Part shown: one piece after another, positions 50,191 to 60,270 of the stretch | How positions within the stretch are numbered: position 1 is the stretch's first letter | Layout: each line of letters opens with the position of its first letter | Assembly: GCF_036226885.1 (NCBI RefSeq) | Contig: NZ_CP109027.1 | Coordinates: 7,874,001-7,938,000, forward strand | Length of the DNA stretch: 64,000 nucleotides | Reading direction: 5' to 3' | From: Streptomyces sp. NBC_00663 | Lineage (GTDB): Bacteria; Actinomycetota; Actinomycetes; Streptomycetales; Streptomycetaceae | The notes under the pieces: model-generated | What the model was told of the DNA's origin: nothing | Databases searched by the model: none | The model's input: only the letters and a program-made list of their open reading frames with translations | Made by a program: the position numbers and the translations under genes

Positions 50191-51095
50191 GCGCTCGCGA
50201 CCGGCTGACCGACGGCGTGTACGGCCTGGGGTGGGGAGCGGTCAAGAAGCTTCCCGAGCCGGTCGCCGTACGCCTCGGACAGACCATCGCCGACCTCGCC
50301 TGGAAGAAGCGCGGCAAGGGCGTCCAGCGCCTGGAGAGCAACTACGCGCGCGTGGTGCCCGACGCGAGCCCGGAGCGGCTGGCCGAGCTGTCCCGCGCGG
50401 GCATGCGCTCGTACCTGCGCTACTGGATGGAGTCCTTCCGGCTGCCCGCGTGGAGCGCCGAGCGCGTGAAGACCGGCTTCGACCCCAAGGACGTCCACTA
50501 CCTGACCGACGGCATCGCCTCCGACCGGGGCGTCATCCTGGCGCTGCCCCACATGGGCAACTGGGACCTCGCCGGCGCCTGGGTCACCACCAAGCTGGAG
50601 ACGCCCTTCACGACCGTCGCCGAGCGCCTCAAGCCCGAGAGCCTGTACGACCGTTTCGTCGCTTATCGCGAGGGCCTCGGCATGGAGGTGCTGCCGCACA
50701 GCGGGGGCACCGCCTTCGGCACCCTGGCGCGGCGGCTGCGCGACGGTGGTCTGGTCTGCCTGGTCGCCGAGCGCGACCTGTCGTCCTCCGGTGTCGAGGT
50801 CCAGTTCTTCGGCGAGGCGACCCGGATCCCGGCCGGGCCCGCGCTGCTCGCCCAGCAGACCGGGGCGCTGCTGCTCCCCGTGACGCTCTGGTACGACGAC
50901 TCACCGGTCATGCGGGGCAGGGTGCATCCCCCGATCGAGGTGCCCGAGACAGGTACGCGGGCGGAAAAGACGTCTGTCATGGCACAGGCGCTGGCCGATG
51001 CCTTCGCCTCGGGGATCGCCGACCATCCGGAGGACTGGCACATGCTGCAACGGCTGTGGCTCAAGGATCTCGACCCCAGTAAGGCGCCCTCGTGA
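50187..51095 (+). CDS. Phosphatidylinositol mannoside acyltransferase (LpxL/PatA type)
   Basis: This 302-residue membrane-associated acyltransferase has HMGNWD as the HX4D catalytic motif and a later ERDLSSSGVEVQFFGE segment. It probably acylates mannose of PIM lipids at the inner membrane. The GTG overlaps the pgsA stop codon with AGGAGG upstream, and the end overlaps pimA, so three genes are translated as a unit. Confidence 0.9.
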   Translation: MSARDRLTDGVYGLGWGAVKKLPEPVAVRLGQTIADLAWKKRGKGVQRLESNYARVVPDASPERLAELSRAGMRSYLRYWMESFRLPAWSAERVKTGFDPKDVHYLTDGIASDRGVILALPHMGNWDLAGAWVTTKLETPFTTVAERLKPESLYDRFVAYREGLGMEVLPHSGGTAFGTLARRLRDGGLVCLVAERDLSSSGVEVQFFGEATRIPAGPALLAQQTGALLLPVTLWYDDSPVMRGRVHPPIEVPETGTRAEKTSVMAQALADAFASGIADHPEDWHMLQRLWLKDLDPSKAPS

Positions 51096-52261
51096 GGATC
51101 GGCATCGTCTGCCCGTACTCCTGGGACGTGCCGGGCGGCGTCCAGTTCCACATCCGCGACCTCGCCGAGTACTTCATCCGGCTCGGCCACGACGTCTCCG
51201 TCCTCGCCCCCGCCGACGACGACACCCCGCTGCCGCCGTACGTCGTCTCGGCCGGCCGCGCGGTGCCGGTGCCGTACAACGGCTCGGTGGCCCGGCTGAA
51301 CTTCGGGTTCCTGTCGGCGGCACGCGTGCGTAGATGGCTGCACGACGGCGAGTTCGACGTGGTCCACATCCACGAGCCGTCCTCACCCTCCCTCGGCCTG
51401 CTGACCTGCTGGGCGGCTCAGGGCCCGCTGGTCGCCACCTTCCACACCTCCAACCCGCGCTCCAAGGCGATGATCGCCGCGTACTCGATCCTCCAGGCGG
51501 CCCTGGAGAAGATCAGCGCGCGGATCGCGGTGAGCGAGTACGCCCGCCGCACGCTGGTGGAGCACCTCGGCGGCGACGCGGTCGTGATCCCCAACGGCGT
51601 CGACGTCGACTTCTTCGCCAAGGCCGAGCCCAAGCCGGAGTGGCAGGGCGAGACCATCGGCTTCATCGGCCGCATCGACGAGCCCCGCAAGGGCCTGCCG
51701 GTGCTGATGAGGGCCCTGCCGAAGATCCTTGCCGAGCGCCCGCGGACCCGGCTTCTGGTGGCGGGCCGCGGCGACGAGGAGGAGGCGGTGGAGTCGCTCC
51801 CCGCGGAACTCCGCTCCCGTGTCGAGTTCCTCGGCATGATCAGCGACGAGGACAAGGCCCGCTTCCTGCGCAGCGTCGACCTGTACATCGCCCCCAACAC
51901 CGGCGGCGAGAGCTTCGGCATCATCCTGGTCGAGGCCATGTCGGCGGGTGCCCCGGTGCTCGCCTCCGACCTGGACGCCTTCGCCCAGGTCCTCGACCAG
52001 GGCGCCGCGGGCGAGCTCTTCACCAACGAGGACGCGGACGCGCTCGCCGAGGCGGCGGTACGCCTCCTGGCAGACCCCGGCCGGCTCGCGGAACTCCGGG
52101 AGCGGGGAAGCGCACATGTACGCCGCTTCGACTGGTCGACGGTCGGCGCGGACATCCTCTCGGTCTACGAGACGGTGACGGCCGGCGCGGCGGCCGTGGC
52201 CGCGACGGACGACGACAGGTCCACGGGGCTACGGGCACGGTTGGGGTTGGCGCGGGACTGA
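51092..52261 (+). CDS. pimA: GDP-mannose-dependent phosphatidylinositol alpha-mannosyltransferase (PimA)
   Basis: This 389-residue GT4 enzyme adds the first mannose to phosphatidylinositol. The N-terminal domain starts VRIGIVCPYSWDVPGGVQFH and the C-terminal domain has IGFIGRIDEPRKGLPVL and an E-x7-E region (GESFGIILVEAMSAG). The GTG overlaps the acyltransferase stop (GTGA). The cluster order is that of actinobacterial PIM synthesis. Confidence 0.93.
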   Translation: MRIGIVCPYSWDVPGGVQFHIRDLAEYFIRLGHDVSVLAPADDDTPLPPYVVSAGRAVPVPYNGSVARLNFGFLSAARVRRWLHDGEFDVVHIHEPSSPSLGLLTCWAAQGPLVATFHTSNPRSKAMIAAYSILQAALEKISARIAVSEYARRTLVEHLGGDAVVIPNGVDVDFFAKAEPKPEWQGETIGFIGRIDEPRKGLPVLMRALPKILAERPRTRLLVAGRGDEEEAVESLPAELRSRVEFLGMISDEDKARFLRSVDLYIAPNTGGESFGIILVEAMSAGAPVLASDLDAFAQVLDQGAAGELFTNEDADALAEAAVRLLADPGRLAELRERGSAHVRRFDWSTVGADILSVYETVTAGAAAVAATDDDRSTGLRARLGLARD

Positions 52262-52349
52262 GCGCCGGGGCCCGCCCGGCCACGGTCCCGGTGAGTCCGA
52301 ACCGAGGGGCGCGTAGGGCGGTGGCCCGGCGTCGGTAGTGTTTGGGCCC

Positions 52350-52892
52350 GTGACCGCAACCCTCATCTGGACCCTCGTCGCCCTCGTGGCGGTCGGCCTG
52401 TACTTGAGCTGGACCGCAGGTCGGCTGGACCGCCTGCATGCCCGGATCGACGCCGCCCGCGCGGCGCTCGACGCGCAGTTGCTGCGCCGTGCCTCGGTGG
52501 CCCAGGAACTCGCCACGTCCGGCGTCCTCGACCCGGCCGCGTCGATCGTCCTCTACGAGGCCGCCCACGCCGCCCGGCAGGCCGAGGAGGAGCAGCGGGA
52601 GGTCGCCGAGAGCGAGCTGAGCCAGGCGCTGAGGGCGGTCTTCGCGGAGACCCCGCAGGTGGAGGCGGTGAAGGAGGCTCCCGGGGGAGAGGCCGCGATC
52701 CATGAGCTGACCGAGGCGGTACGCCGGGTGCCGATGGCCCGGCGCTTCCACAACGACGCCGTCGGCGCGGCCCGCCGGCTGCGCGAGCACCGCAAGGTCC
52801 GCTGGTTCCGGCTGGCCGGTCACGCCCCGTTCCCGCTGGCGTTCGAGATGGACGACGAGCCCCCGGTGGCCCTGGTGGACCGTGCCGGCTGA
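52350..52892 (+). CDS. LemA-like membrane-anchored coiled-coil protein
   Basis: This 180-residue protein has one N-terminal span (LIWTLVALVAVGLYLSW) and then long amphipathic helices (LDRLHARIDAARAALDAQLLRR). The layout resembles LemA proteins, though the match is loose. A TAGTGT hexamer at about 52335-52340 is near the GTG, so the leader is very short. The function is unknown. Confidence 0.8.
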   Translation: MTATLIWTLVALVAVGLYLSWTAGRLDRLHARIDAARAALDAQLLRRASVAQELATSGVLDPAASIVLYEAAHAARQAEEEQREVAESELSQALRAVFAETPQVEAVKEAPGGEAAIHELTEAVRRVPMARRFHNDAVGAARRLREHRKVRWFRLAGHAPFPLAFEMDDEPPVALVDRAG

Positions 52893-52907
52893 GGCCACGG
52901 GTCCGGT

Positions 52908-52929
52908 GATCCACTCGTAAAACGATCCA
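52908..52929. promoter_or_regulatory. Direct repeats upstream of pdxS
   Basis: GATCCA occurs at 52908-52913 and 52924-52929, 16 bases apart, about 100 bases before pdxS. MocR/PdxR-type regulators of PLP genes often bind direct repeats. No such regulator is in the window, so the link is speculative. Confidence 0.3.
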
Positions 52930-53020
52930 CCGCCTCACCATTGGCCCTTGCTGTGGCCTGGTCTCTTCACGTTTCCTCGGTGCCGTAGAAATCCTCTTTT
53001 CACATCAGTGAGGTCAACCC

Positions 53021-53926
53021 GTGTCCAGCACCGAGAACCAGACCCCCGAGACCGGCACCGCGCGCGTGAAGCGTGGCATGGCCGAGCAGCTCAAGGGTGG
53101 CGTGATCATGGACGTCGTGACCCCGGAGCAGGCGAAGATCGCCGAGGACGCGGGTGCCGTCGCCGTCATGGCCCTGGAGCGGGTCCCGGCCGACATCCGC
53201 AAGGACGGCGGCGTGGCCCGGATGTCCGACCCGGACATGATCGAGGGCATCATCAACGCGGTCTCCATCCCCGTGATGGCCAAGTCCCGCATCGGCCACT
53301 TCGTCGAGGCCCAGGTCCTCCAGTCCCTCGGCGTCGACTACATCGACGAGTCCGAGGTCCTCACTCCGGCCGACGAGGTCAACCACTCCGACAAGTGGGC
53401 CTTCACGACCCCCTTCGTCTGTGGTGCCACCAACCTCGGTGAGGCCCTGCGCCGCATCGCCGAGGGCGCGGCCATGATCCGCTCCAAGGGCGAGGCCGGC
53501 ACCGGCAACGTCGTCGAGGCCGTCCGTCACCTGCGCCAGATCAAGAACGAGATCGCCAGGCTGCGCGGCTTCGACAACAACGAGCTGTACGCCGCCGCCA
53601 AGGAGCTGCGCGCCCCGTACGAGCTCGTCAAGGAAGTCTCCGAGCTCGGCAAGCTCCCGGTCGTGCTGTTCTCCGCCGGTGGCGTCGCCACCCCGGCCGA
53701 CGCCGCGCTCATGCGCCAGCTCGGCGCCGAGGGCGTCTTCGTCGGTTCCGGCATCTTCAAGTCCGGCGACCCGGCCAAGCGTGCCGCCGCCATCGTGAAG
53801 GCCACCACCTTCTACGACGACCCGAAGATCATCGCCGACGCCTCCCGTGACCTCGGCGAGGCCATGGTCGGCATCAACTGCGACACCCTCCCCGAGGCCG
53901 AGCGTTACGCGAACCGGGGCTGGTGA
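53021..53926 (+). CDS. pdxS: Pyridoxal 5'-phosphate synthase subunit PdxS
   Basis: This 301-residue TIM-barrel subunit builds PLP from ribose 5-phosphate, glyceraldehyde 3-phosphate and ammonia from PdxT. The substrate-forming lysine is in [12 protein letters not shown] (K88), and the second conserved loop is [16 protein letters not shown]. The GTG at 53021 has GAGG 7 bases upstream. The stop codon overlaps the start of pdxT. Confidence 0.97.
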   Translation: MSSTENQTPETGTARVKRGMAEQLKGGVIMDVVTPEQAKIAEDAGAVAVMALERVPADIRKDGGVARMSDPDMIEGIINAVSIPVMAKSRIGHFVEAQVLQSLGVDYIDESEVLTPADEVNHSDKWAFTTPFVCGATNLGEALRRIAEGAAMIRSKGEAGTGNVVEAVRHLRQIKNEIARLRGFDNNELYAAAKELRAPYELVKEVSELGKLPVVLFSAGGVATPADAALMRQLGAEGVFVGSGIFKSGDPAKRAAAIVKATTFYDDPKIIADASRDLGEAMVGINCDTLPEAERYANRGW

Positions 53927-54531
53927 TGACCGACCCCGTCATCGGAGTGCTCGCACTCCAGGGCGATGTACGGGAGCACCTGATCGCCCTGGCCGCGGCT
54001 GACGTCGTGGCCAGGCCGGTCAGGCGCCCCGAGGAACTCGCCGAGGTGGACGGTCTGGTCATCCCCGGCGGCGAGTCCACGACCATCTCCAAGCTGGCCG
54101 TCCTGTTCGGCGTGATGGAGCCCCTCCGCGCGCGCGTGCGCGCCGGTATGCCGGTCTACGGCACCTGCGCGGGCATGATCATGCTCGCCGACAAGATCCT
54201 CGACCCGCGCTCGGGCCAGGAGACGATCGGCGGCATCGACATGATCGTGCGCCGCAACGCCTTCGGACGGCAGAACGAGTCCTTCGAGGCCGAGGTCGAC
54301 GTGAAGGGCGTTCCGGGCGATCCTGTCGAAGGCGTCTTCATCCGAGCCCCCTGGGTCGAGTCCGTCGGCGCCCAGGCCGAGGTGCTCGCCGAGCACGACG
54401 GCCACATCGTCGCGGTCCGCCAGGGCAACGCGCTCGCCACGTCGTTCCATCCGGAGCTGACCGGCGACCACCGCGTGCACGCCCTGTTCGTCGACATGGT
54501 GCGCGCGAACCGGGCGGCGGAGTCCTTGTAG
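53926..54531 (+). CDS. pdxT: Pyridoxal 5'-phosphate synthase glutaminase subunit PdxT
   Basis: This 201-residue class I glutaminase has the catalytic triad C81 (YGTCAGMI), H175 and E177 (FHPELTG), and an early [12 protein letters not shown] that is standard for PdxT. Its ammonia is channelled to PdxS. The ATG at 53926 overlaps the pdxS stop by one base; a GTG at 53923 would add one residue. Confidence 0.96.
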   Translation: MTDPVIGVLALQGDVREHLIALAAADVVARPVRRPEELAEVDGLVIPGGESTTISKLAVLFGVMEPLRARVRAGMPVYGTCAGMIMLADKILDPRSGQETIGGIDMIVRRNAFGRQNESFEAEVDVKGVPGDPVEGVFIRAPWVESVGAQAEVLAEHDGHIVAVRQGNALATSFHPELTGDHRVHALFVDMVRANRAAESL

Positions 54532-54580
54532 GATCTCTGGCGTTCGTTGTTTGGATGGGTTACGCGAAGGAGACAGGCAG

Positions 54581-55333
54581 ATGTCCGGCCACTCTAAATG
54601 GGCTACGACTAAGCACAAGAAGGCCGTGATCGACGCCAAGCGCGGCAAGCTCTTCGCGAAGATGATCAAGAACATCGAGGTCGCGGCCCGCACCGGTGGC
54701 GCCGACGTGTCCGGCAACCCGACGCTGTTCGACGCCATTCAGAAGGCCAAGAAGAGCTCGGTCCCCAACAAGAACATCGACTCCGCGGTCAAGCGCGGCG
54801 CCGGTCTCGAGGCGGGTGGCGCCGACTACGAGACGATCATGTACGAGGGCTACGGCCCGAACGGTGTCGCGGTGCTCATCGAGTGCCTCACCGACAACCG
54901 CAACCGTGCCGCCTCGGACGTGCGCGTCGCCATGACCCGCAACGGCGGTTCGATGGCCGACCCGGGTTCTGTCTCGTACCTCTTCAACCGCAAGGGCGTC
55001 GTGATCGTCCCCAAGGGCGAGCTGACCGAGGACGACGTCCTGGGAGCCGTCCTGGACGCGGGTGCCGAGGAAGTCAACGACCTCGGTGAGTCCTTCGAGA
55101 TCCTCTCCGAGGCCACCGACCTGGTCGCGGTCCGCACCGCACTCCAGGACGCGGGGATCGACTACGACTCGGCCGACGCCAACTTCGTCCCGACCATGCA
55201 GGTCGAGCTCGACGAGGACGGCGCCCGGAAGATCTTCAAGCTGATCGACGCGCTCGAGGACAGCGACGACGTGCAGAACGTCTTCGCCAACTTCGACGTG
55301 AGCGACGAGGTCATGGAGAAGGTCGACGCCTGA
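54581..55333 (+). CDS. yebC: YebC/PmpR-family protein
   Basis: This 250-residue protein starts with the diagnostic [21 protein letters not shown]. The family includes proposed transcriptional regulators of ruvCAB and factors that help ribosomes through proline runs. The AAGGAGACAGG site sets the ATG. A terminator separates it from ruvC, so regulation of ruv by YebC here is possible but unproven. Confidence 0.95.
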   Translation: MSGHSKWATTKHKKAVIDAKRGKLFAKMIKNIEVAARTGGADVSGNPTLFDAIQKAKKSSVPNKNIDSAVKRGAGLEAGGADYETIMYEGYGPNGVAVLIECLTDNRNRAASDVRVAMTRNGGSMADPGSVSYLFNRKGVVIVPKGELTEDDVLGAVLDAGAEEVNDLGESFEILSEATDLVAVRTALQDAGIDYDSADANFVPTMQVELDEDGARKIFKLIDALEDSDDVQNVFANFDVSDEVMEKVDA

Positions 55334-55352
55334 GCAGACGCTCCGGATTCGA

Positions 55353-55384
55353 ACGGGCCGACGGGACACACCCCGTCGGCCCGT
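55353..55384 (+). terminator. Terminator after yebC
   Basis: A perfect 13-bp stem (55353-55365 with 55372-55384) with a 6-base loop lies 20 bases after the stop codon. Confidence 0.85.
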
Positions 55385-55444
55385 CGCATTGTCGGTGGCA
55401 CCCGATAGCCTGCACAAACAGGCGATCGAGTGGGAGGGGGCGTG

Positions 55445-55975
55445 GTGCGCGTACTCGGGGTCGACCCCGGACTGACGCGGTGCGGTGTGGGCGTGGTCGA
55501 GGGAGTGGCGGGCCGCCCGCTGACCATGCTCGGCGTCGGTGTCGTACGGACGCCCGCCGACGCCGAGTTGGGCCACCGCCTCGTCGCCATCGAGCAGGGC
55601 ATCGAACAGTGGCTGGACGAGCACCGGCCCGAATTCGTCGCCGTGGAGCGGGTGTTCAGCCAGCACAACGTCCGTACGGTCATGGGCACCGCCCAGGCCA
55701 GCGCCGTCGCCATGCTCTGCGCCGCCCGCCGCGGCATCCCCGTCGCCCTGCACACCCCCAGCGAGGTCAAGGCCGCCGTCACCGGCAGCGGTCGCGCCGA
55801 CAAGGCCCAGGTCGGTGCCATGGTCACCCGGCTGCTGCGGCTCGACGCCCCGCCCAAGCCGGCCGACGCCGCCGACGCCCTCGCGCTCGCCATCTGCCAC
55901 ATCTGGCGCGCCCCCGCGCAGAACCGACTCCAGCAGGCCGTGGCCCTGCACGCATCGAAAGGCCGTAGGGCATGA
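55445..55975 (+). CDS. ruvC: Holliday junction endonuclease RuvC
   Basis: This 176-residue resolvase has all four acidic residues of the active site: D7 ([11 protein letters not shown]), E68 (VERVFSQHN), D141 and D144 ([10 protein letters not shown]). The GTG at 55445 sits after GGGAGGGGG; two other in-frame GTGs lie upstream. It overlaps ruvA by four bases. Confidence 0.96.
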   Translation: MRVLGVDPGLTRCGVGVVEGVAGRPLTMLGVGVVRTPADAELGHRLVAIEQGIEQWLDEHRPEFVAVERVFSQHNVRTVMGTAQASAVAMLCAARRGIPVALHTPSEVKAAVTGSGRADKAQVGAMVTRLLRLDAPPKPADAADALALAICHIWRAPAQNRLQQAVALHASKGRRA

Positions 55976-56577
55976 TCGCCTTCGTGAGCGGCACGGTCGC
56001 CGCGCTCGCCCCCGACACCGCAGTCGTCGAGGTCGGCGGTGTCGGCATGGCGGTGCAGTGCACGCCGAACACGCTGTCCACGCTCCGCCTGGGCAAGCCG
56101 GCCAAGCTCGCCACCTCCCTCGTCGTACGAGAGGACTCGCTGACCCTCTACGGCTTCGTGGACGACGACGAACGCCAGACGTTCGAGCTGCTCCAGACCG
56201 CCAGCGGCGTCGGCCCGCGCCTGGCCCAGGCGATGCTCGCGGTGCACACCCCGGACGCGCTGCGCCGCGCGATCTCGACCGGCGACGAGAAGGCCCTCAC
56301 CGCCGTCCCCGGCATCGGCAAGAAGGGCGCCCAGAAGCTGCTCCTCGAACTCAAGGACCGGCTCGGCGAGCCGATCGGCGCCCCCGTTATCGGCGCCCCG
56401 GTCACCCAGGGCTGGCGCGACCAGCTGCACGCGGCGCTCATCGGGCTGGGCTACGCGACCCGCGAGGCCGACGAGGCGGTGTCCGCGGTGGCCCCGCAGG
56501 CCGAGGCCGCCGAGGGCACGCCCCAGGTGGGCCAGCTGCTGAAGGCCGCCCTGCAAACCCTGAACCGCGCCCGCTAG
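55972..56577 (+). CDS. ruvA: Holliday junction branch-migration protein RuvA
   Basis: This 201-residue protein has an N-terminal OB-fold ([21 protein letters not shown]), tandem helix-hairpin-helix motifs ([36 protein letters not shown]) and a C-terminal RuvB-binding domain. It tethers RuvB to the junction. The start overlaps ruvC (ATGA). Confidence 0.96.
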   Translation: MIAFVSGTVAALAPDTAVVEVGGVGMAVQCTPNTLSTLRLGKPAKLATSLVVREDSLTLYGFVDDDERQTFELLQTASGVGPRLAQAMLAVHTPDALRRAISTGDEKALTAVPGIGKKGAQKLLLELKDRLGEPIGAPVIGAPVTQGWRDQLHAALIGLGYATREADEAVSAVAPQAEAAEGTPQVGQLLKAALQTLNRAR

Positions 56578-56587
56578 GAGAACGTCA

Positions 56588-57664
56588 GTGAACCGGGACG
56601 ACACGACCGACGAGACGGCCTCCGCCGCCGAGCGGCTGGTGGACTCTGTCGCCGACCGTGAGGACCAGGCCGTCGAGGCCGCGCTGCGCCCCAAGGACCT
56701 GGGCGAGTTCATCGGCCAGGAGAAGGTCCGCGAACAGCTCGACCTCGTCCTGCGGGCCGCACGCGCGCGGGGCGCCACCGCGGACCATGTGCTGCTCTCC
56801 GGCGCCCCCGGCCTCGGCAAGACCACCCTGTCGATGATCATCGCGGCCGAGATGGGCGCCCCCATCCGCATCACCTCCGGCCCCGCCATCCAGCACGCCG
56901 GCGACCTCGCCGCGATCCTCTCCTCCCTCCAGGAGGGCGAGGTCCTCTTCCTCGACGAGATCCACCGCATGTCCCGGCCCGCCGAGGAGATGCTCTACAT
57001 GGCGATGGAGGACTTCCGGGTCGACGTCATCGTCGGCAAGGGCCCCGGCGCCACCGCGATCCCGCTCGAACTCCCCCCGTTCACCCTGGTCGGCGCCACC
57101 ACGCGCGCGGGCCTGCTGCCGCCCCCGCTGCGCGACCGCTTCGGCTTCACCGCGCACATGGAGTTCTACGAGCCCGCCGAACTCCAGCGCGTCATCCACC
57201 GCTCCGCCAACCTCCTCGACGTCGAGATCGACACCGACGGCGCCGCCGAGATCGCCGGCCGCTCCCGCGGCACACCGCGTATCGCCAACCGCCTGCTGCG
57301 CCGCGTTCGGGACTACGCGCAGGTCAAGGCCGACGGTGTGATCACGCGCGAGATCGCGGGCGCCGCGCTGCGGGTCTATGAGGTGGACGCGCGCGGCCTC
57401 GACCGGCTGGACCGCGGTGTCCTCGAAGCCCTGCTCAAGCTGTTCGGCGGTGGCCCGGTCGGCCTGTCCACGCTCGCGGTCGCGGTGGGGGAGGAGCGCG
57501 AGACCGTCGAAGAGGTCGCCGAACCCTTCCTCGTCCGCGAGGGACTGCTCGCCCGGACCCCGCGCGGCCGGGTCGCCACTCCCGCCGCATGGGCTCATCT
57601 CGGCCTCACCCCGCCGCGCTCGGCGGGCACAGGAAACGGACAACAGGACCTGTTCGGGGCGTGA
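56588..57664 (+). CDS. ruvB: Holliday junction helicase RuvB
   Basis: This 358-residue AAA+ motor has Walker [10 protein letters not shown] at 72-80, Walker B LFLDEIH at about 120-126, sensor 1 GATTRAG and sensor 2 [12 protein letters not shown], followed by a winged-helix DNA-binding domain. The GTG at 56588 is 10 bases after ruvA. The acidic N-terminal extension of about 30 residues is common in actinobacteria. Confidence 0.97.
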   Translation: MNRDDTTDETASAAERLVDSVADREDQAVEAALRPKDLGEFIGQEKVREQLDLVLRAARARGATADHVLLSGAPGLGKTTLSMIIAAEMGAPIRITSGPAIQHAGDLAAILSSLQEGEVLFLDEIHRMSRPAEEMLYMAMEDFRVDVIVGKGPGATAIPLELPPFTLVGATTRAGLLPPPLRDRFGFTAHMEFYEPAELQRVIHRSANLLDVEIDTDGAAEIAGRSRGTPRIANRLLRRVRDYAQVKADGVITREIAGAALRVYEVDARGLDRLDRGVLEALLKLFGGGPVGLSTLAVAVGEERETVEEVAEPFLVREGLLARTPRGRVATPAAWAHLGLTPPRSAGTGNGQQDLFGA

Positions 57665-57745
57665 CGACCGGTGTGACGGCCGACGTGATGGGTTTGTGAC
57701 GGCGGTGCATTGGCCGGGCCAGGAACCCGGGTGCCATGCTGAGCG

Positions 57746-57775
57746 TTGTTCCATGCGCGCGGACTCGCTTAGACT
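57746..57775 (+). promoter_or_regulatory. Promoter and leader hairpin before yajC
   Basis: TTGTTC (57746-57751) and TAGACT (57770-57775) are 18 bases apart. A 7-bp hairpin follows at once (57776-57782 with 57794-57800), which would be at the 5' end of the message. Confidence 0.6.
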
Positions 57776-57862
57776 CCGCCGATGCCGCCTTTGTCGGCGG
57801 CGCACACACCCCCAACCATCAGGCCGCTCAGCATCGCGGTCGCGTGAAGGAAGTACCGACCC

Positions 57863-58372
57863 GTGAGTCTCGTGACCCTCCTCCCGTTCATCGTGCTCAT
57901 CGGGGCCATGTTCCTGATGACCCGGTCGGCGAAGAAGAAGCAGCAGCAGGCCGCCAGCATGCGCAATGACATGCAGCCCGGCAGCGGCGTCCGCACCATC
58001 GGGGGGATGTACGCCACGGTCAAGGAGGTCAACGAGGACACGGTCCTCCTCGACGCCGGCCCGGGTGTCGACCTTCTCTTCGCGAAGAACGCGATCGGCG
58101 CCGTCCTGACGGACGACGAGTACAACCGCATCGTGCACGGCATCGAGCACGACCTGAAGACCGACGTCGTCCCCGACGACGCCTCCCCTCTTGCCGGCCC
58201 CACCGATCCCGACGAGTCCGACGACGAAGCTGCCGCCGCCTCCGACGAGAAGTCCGTCGACCTCGGCAAGAAGGACGAGCCCGCCGACGAGGCCGTGAAG
58301 GCCGACGAGGCCGCCGAGGCGAAGACGGACGACGAGCCGAAGAAGACCGACGGCGACTCCGACGCGAAGTAG
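57863..58372 (+). CDS. yajC: Preprotein translocase subunit YajC
   Basis: This 169-residue protein has one N-terminal span (LVTLLPFIVLIGAMFLM), the conserved PGSGVRTIGGMYATV beta domain, and a long acidic Asp/Lys/Glu-rich tail. It is longer than E. coli YajC (110) because of that tail. It associates with SecDF at the membrane. The GTG at 57863 is chosen. Confidence 0.93.
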   Translation: MSLVTLLPFIVLIGAMFLMTRSAKKKQQQAASMRNDMQPGSGVRTIGGMYATVKEVNEDTVLLDAGPGVDLLFAKNAIGAVLTDDEYNRIVHGIEHDLKTDVVPDDASPLAGPTDPDESDDEAAAASDEKSVDLGKKDEPADEAVKADEAAEAKTDDEPKKTDGDSDAK

Positions 58373-58501
58373 CCGTGCCCGGGGCGCGCGGGCCACGCCT
58401 GCGCGTCCTCGGATGTACGCAGCTCGCACGGGATCGACACCATGTCATGGCCGCCCGCCCGCAGACCCGGCGCGCAGCGGCCCGAGAGGGAGTACGAGAA
58501 G

Positions 58502-60268
58502 GTGGCAGCACCTAAGAGGGGCCGGAGCGCGAGCGCCCAGAGCAAGCCAGGGCGCTCGCTGGTCCTGATCCTGATCGCCATCGTGGCGCTCACCGGGGGA
58601 ATGTTCCTCTCCGGGCACACGACCCCGCGCCTCGGCATCGACCTGGCCGGCGGCACGAGCATCACGCTCGAGGCGAAGGCCGATCAAGGGTCCGCGATCA
58701 ACAAGGCCAACATGGACACCGCGGTCGAGATCATGAACCGCCGTGTCAATGGTCTGGGCGTCTCCGAGGCGGAGGTGCAGACCCAGGGCGACAAGAACAT
58801 CATCGTCAACATCCCCAAGGGCACCAACTCCAAGGAAGCCCGGGACCAGGTCGGCACCACCGCCAAGCTGTACTTCCGTCCGGTCCTGGCCCAGGACGCC
58901 ACCGGCGCCGCCGCGGCCGCCTCGCCGAGCCCCTCCGCGAGCGGCTCGTCCAGCGCCTCGCCGAGCCCCTCCGCGAGCAAGTCGGGTTCCACGGGTGAGA
59001 CGGCGACCTCGTCGTCCTCCCCGTCGGCCTCCGCCACCACCCAGGGCCGCCCCGTCACCGACGCGCTGAAGGCCGACGCCTCCCCGTCGGCGTCCGCCAC
59101 CGCGTCCTCCTCCGCGAGCCCCTCCGCCTCGGCGAGCGGCGACACCGGCACCTCCGCCGACGCCAAGCTCCAGGCCCAGTACACGGCCCTCGACTGCTCC
59201 AAGCCGGCCCAGCGCGCCAAGGCGGGCGAGGGCGCCAAGCCCGGCGAGTCCACCGTGGGCTGCGGTGAGATCTCCGGCGTCTGGTACAAGTACCTGCTCG
59301 GCCCGGCCAGCCTGGCCGGCACCGAGGTCAAGAAGGCCGACGCCATCTACAACACGCAGACGGCGGCCGGCTGGCAGGTCAACATGACCTTCACCGGCAG
59401 CGGCGCCAAGAAGTTCGGTGAGGTCACCGGCCAGCTCGCGCAGAACGCCACGCCCCCGCTGAACGAGTTCGGCATCGTCCTCGACGGCGAGGTCGTCTCC
59501 AGCCCGACCGTCAGCCAGGCCATCACCGGCGGCGAGGCCCAGATCTCCGGCAGCTTCACGCAGGAGGAGGCCCAGAGCCTCGCCAACATGCTGTCGTACG
59601 GCGCGCTCCCGCTCTCCTTCCAGGAGCAGAGCGTCACGACCGTGACCGCCGCGCTCGGCGGTGACCAGCTGCACGCCGGTCTGCTCGCCGGCGCGATCGG
59701 CCTCGCCCTGGTCGTGCTCTACCTGGTGTTCTACTACCGCGGACTGTCCGTGGTGGCCATGGCCTCGCTGCTCGTCTCCGGCATCCTCACCTACGTGATC
59801 ATGGCGCTGCTCGGCCCGGCCATCGGCTTCGCGCTGAACCTGCCGGCCGTCTGCGGTGCGATCGTCGCCATCGGTATCACCGCGGACTCGTTCATCGTGT
59901 ACTTCGAACGCATAAGGGACGAGATCCGCGAGGGCCGCTCGCTGCGCCCCGCCGTCGAGCGGGCCTGGCCGCGTGCCCGGCGCACCATCCTGGTCTCCGA
60001 CTTCGTGTCGTTCCTCGCCGCCGCGGTGCTGTTCATCGTGACGGTCGGCAAGGTCCAGGGCTTCGCGTTCACGCTGGGTCTGACCACCGTCCTCGACGTC
60101 GTCGTGGTGTTCTTCTTCACCAAGCCGCTGATGACGCTGCTGGCCCGCCGCAAGTTCTTCGCGAGCGGCAACAAGTGGTCCGGCCTCGACCCGAAGAGCC
60201 TGGGCGCCCAGCCGCCGCTGCGCCGCACCCGCCGCCCCGCCGCCCCCGTTGAGACGAAGGAGGCGTGA
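58502..60268 (+). CDS. secD: Protein translocase subunit SecD
   Basis: This 588-residue RND-type membrane protein uses the proton gradient to help pull exported proteins. It has an N-terminal span, a large external domain with LGIDLAGGTSITLEAK, and five C-terminal spans with GADSF-like ITADSFIVYFERIRDE. The external domain carries an 80-residue Ser/Ala/Pro insertion (nt about 58905-59150) absent from E. coli SecD. The GTG at 58502 has GGGAG upstream. Confidence 0.94.
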   Translation: MAAPKRGRSASAQSKPGRSLVLILIAIVALTGGMFLSGHTTPRLGIDLAGGTSITLEAKADQGSAINKANMDTAVEIMNRRVNGLGVSEAEVQTQGDKNIIVNIPKGTNSKEARDQVGTTAKLYFRPVLAQDATGAAAAASPSPSASGSSSASPSPSASKSGSTGETATSSSSPSASATTQGRPVTDALKADASPSASATASSSASPSASASGDTGTSADAKLQAQYTALDCSKPAQRAKAGEGAKPGESTVGCGEISGVWYKYLLGPASLAGTEVKKADAIYNTQTAAGWQVNMTFTGSGAKKFGEVTGQLAQNATPPLNEFGIVLDGEVVSSPTVSQAITGGEAQISGSFTQEEAQSLANMLSYGALPLSFQEQSVTTVTAALGGDQLHAGLLAGAIGLALVVLYLVFYYRGLSVVAMASLLVSGILTYVIMALLGPAIGFALNLPAVCGAIVAIGITADSFIVYFERIRDEIREGRSLRPAVERAWPRARRTILVSDFVSFLAAAVLFIVTVGKVQGFAFTLGLTTVLDVVVVFFFTKPLMTLLARRKFFASGNKWSGLDPKSLGAQPPLRRTRRPAAPVETKEA

Positions 60269-60270
60269 GC

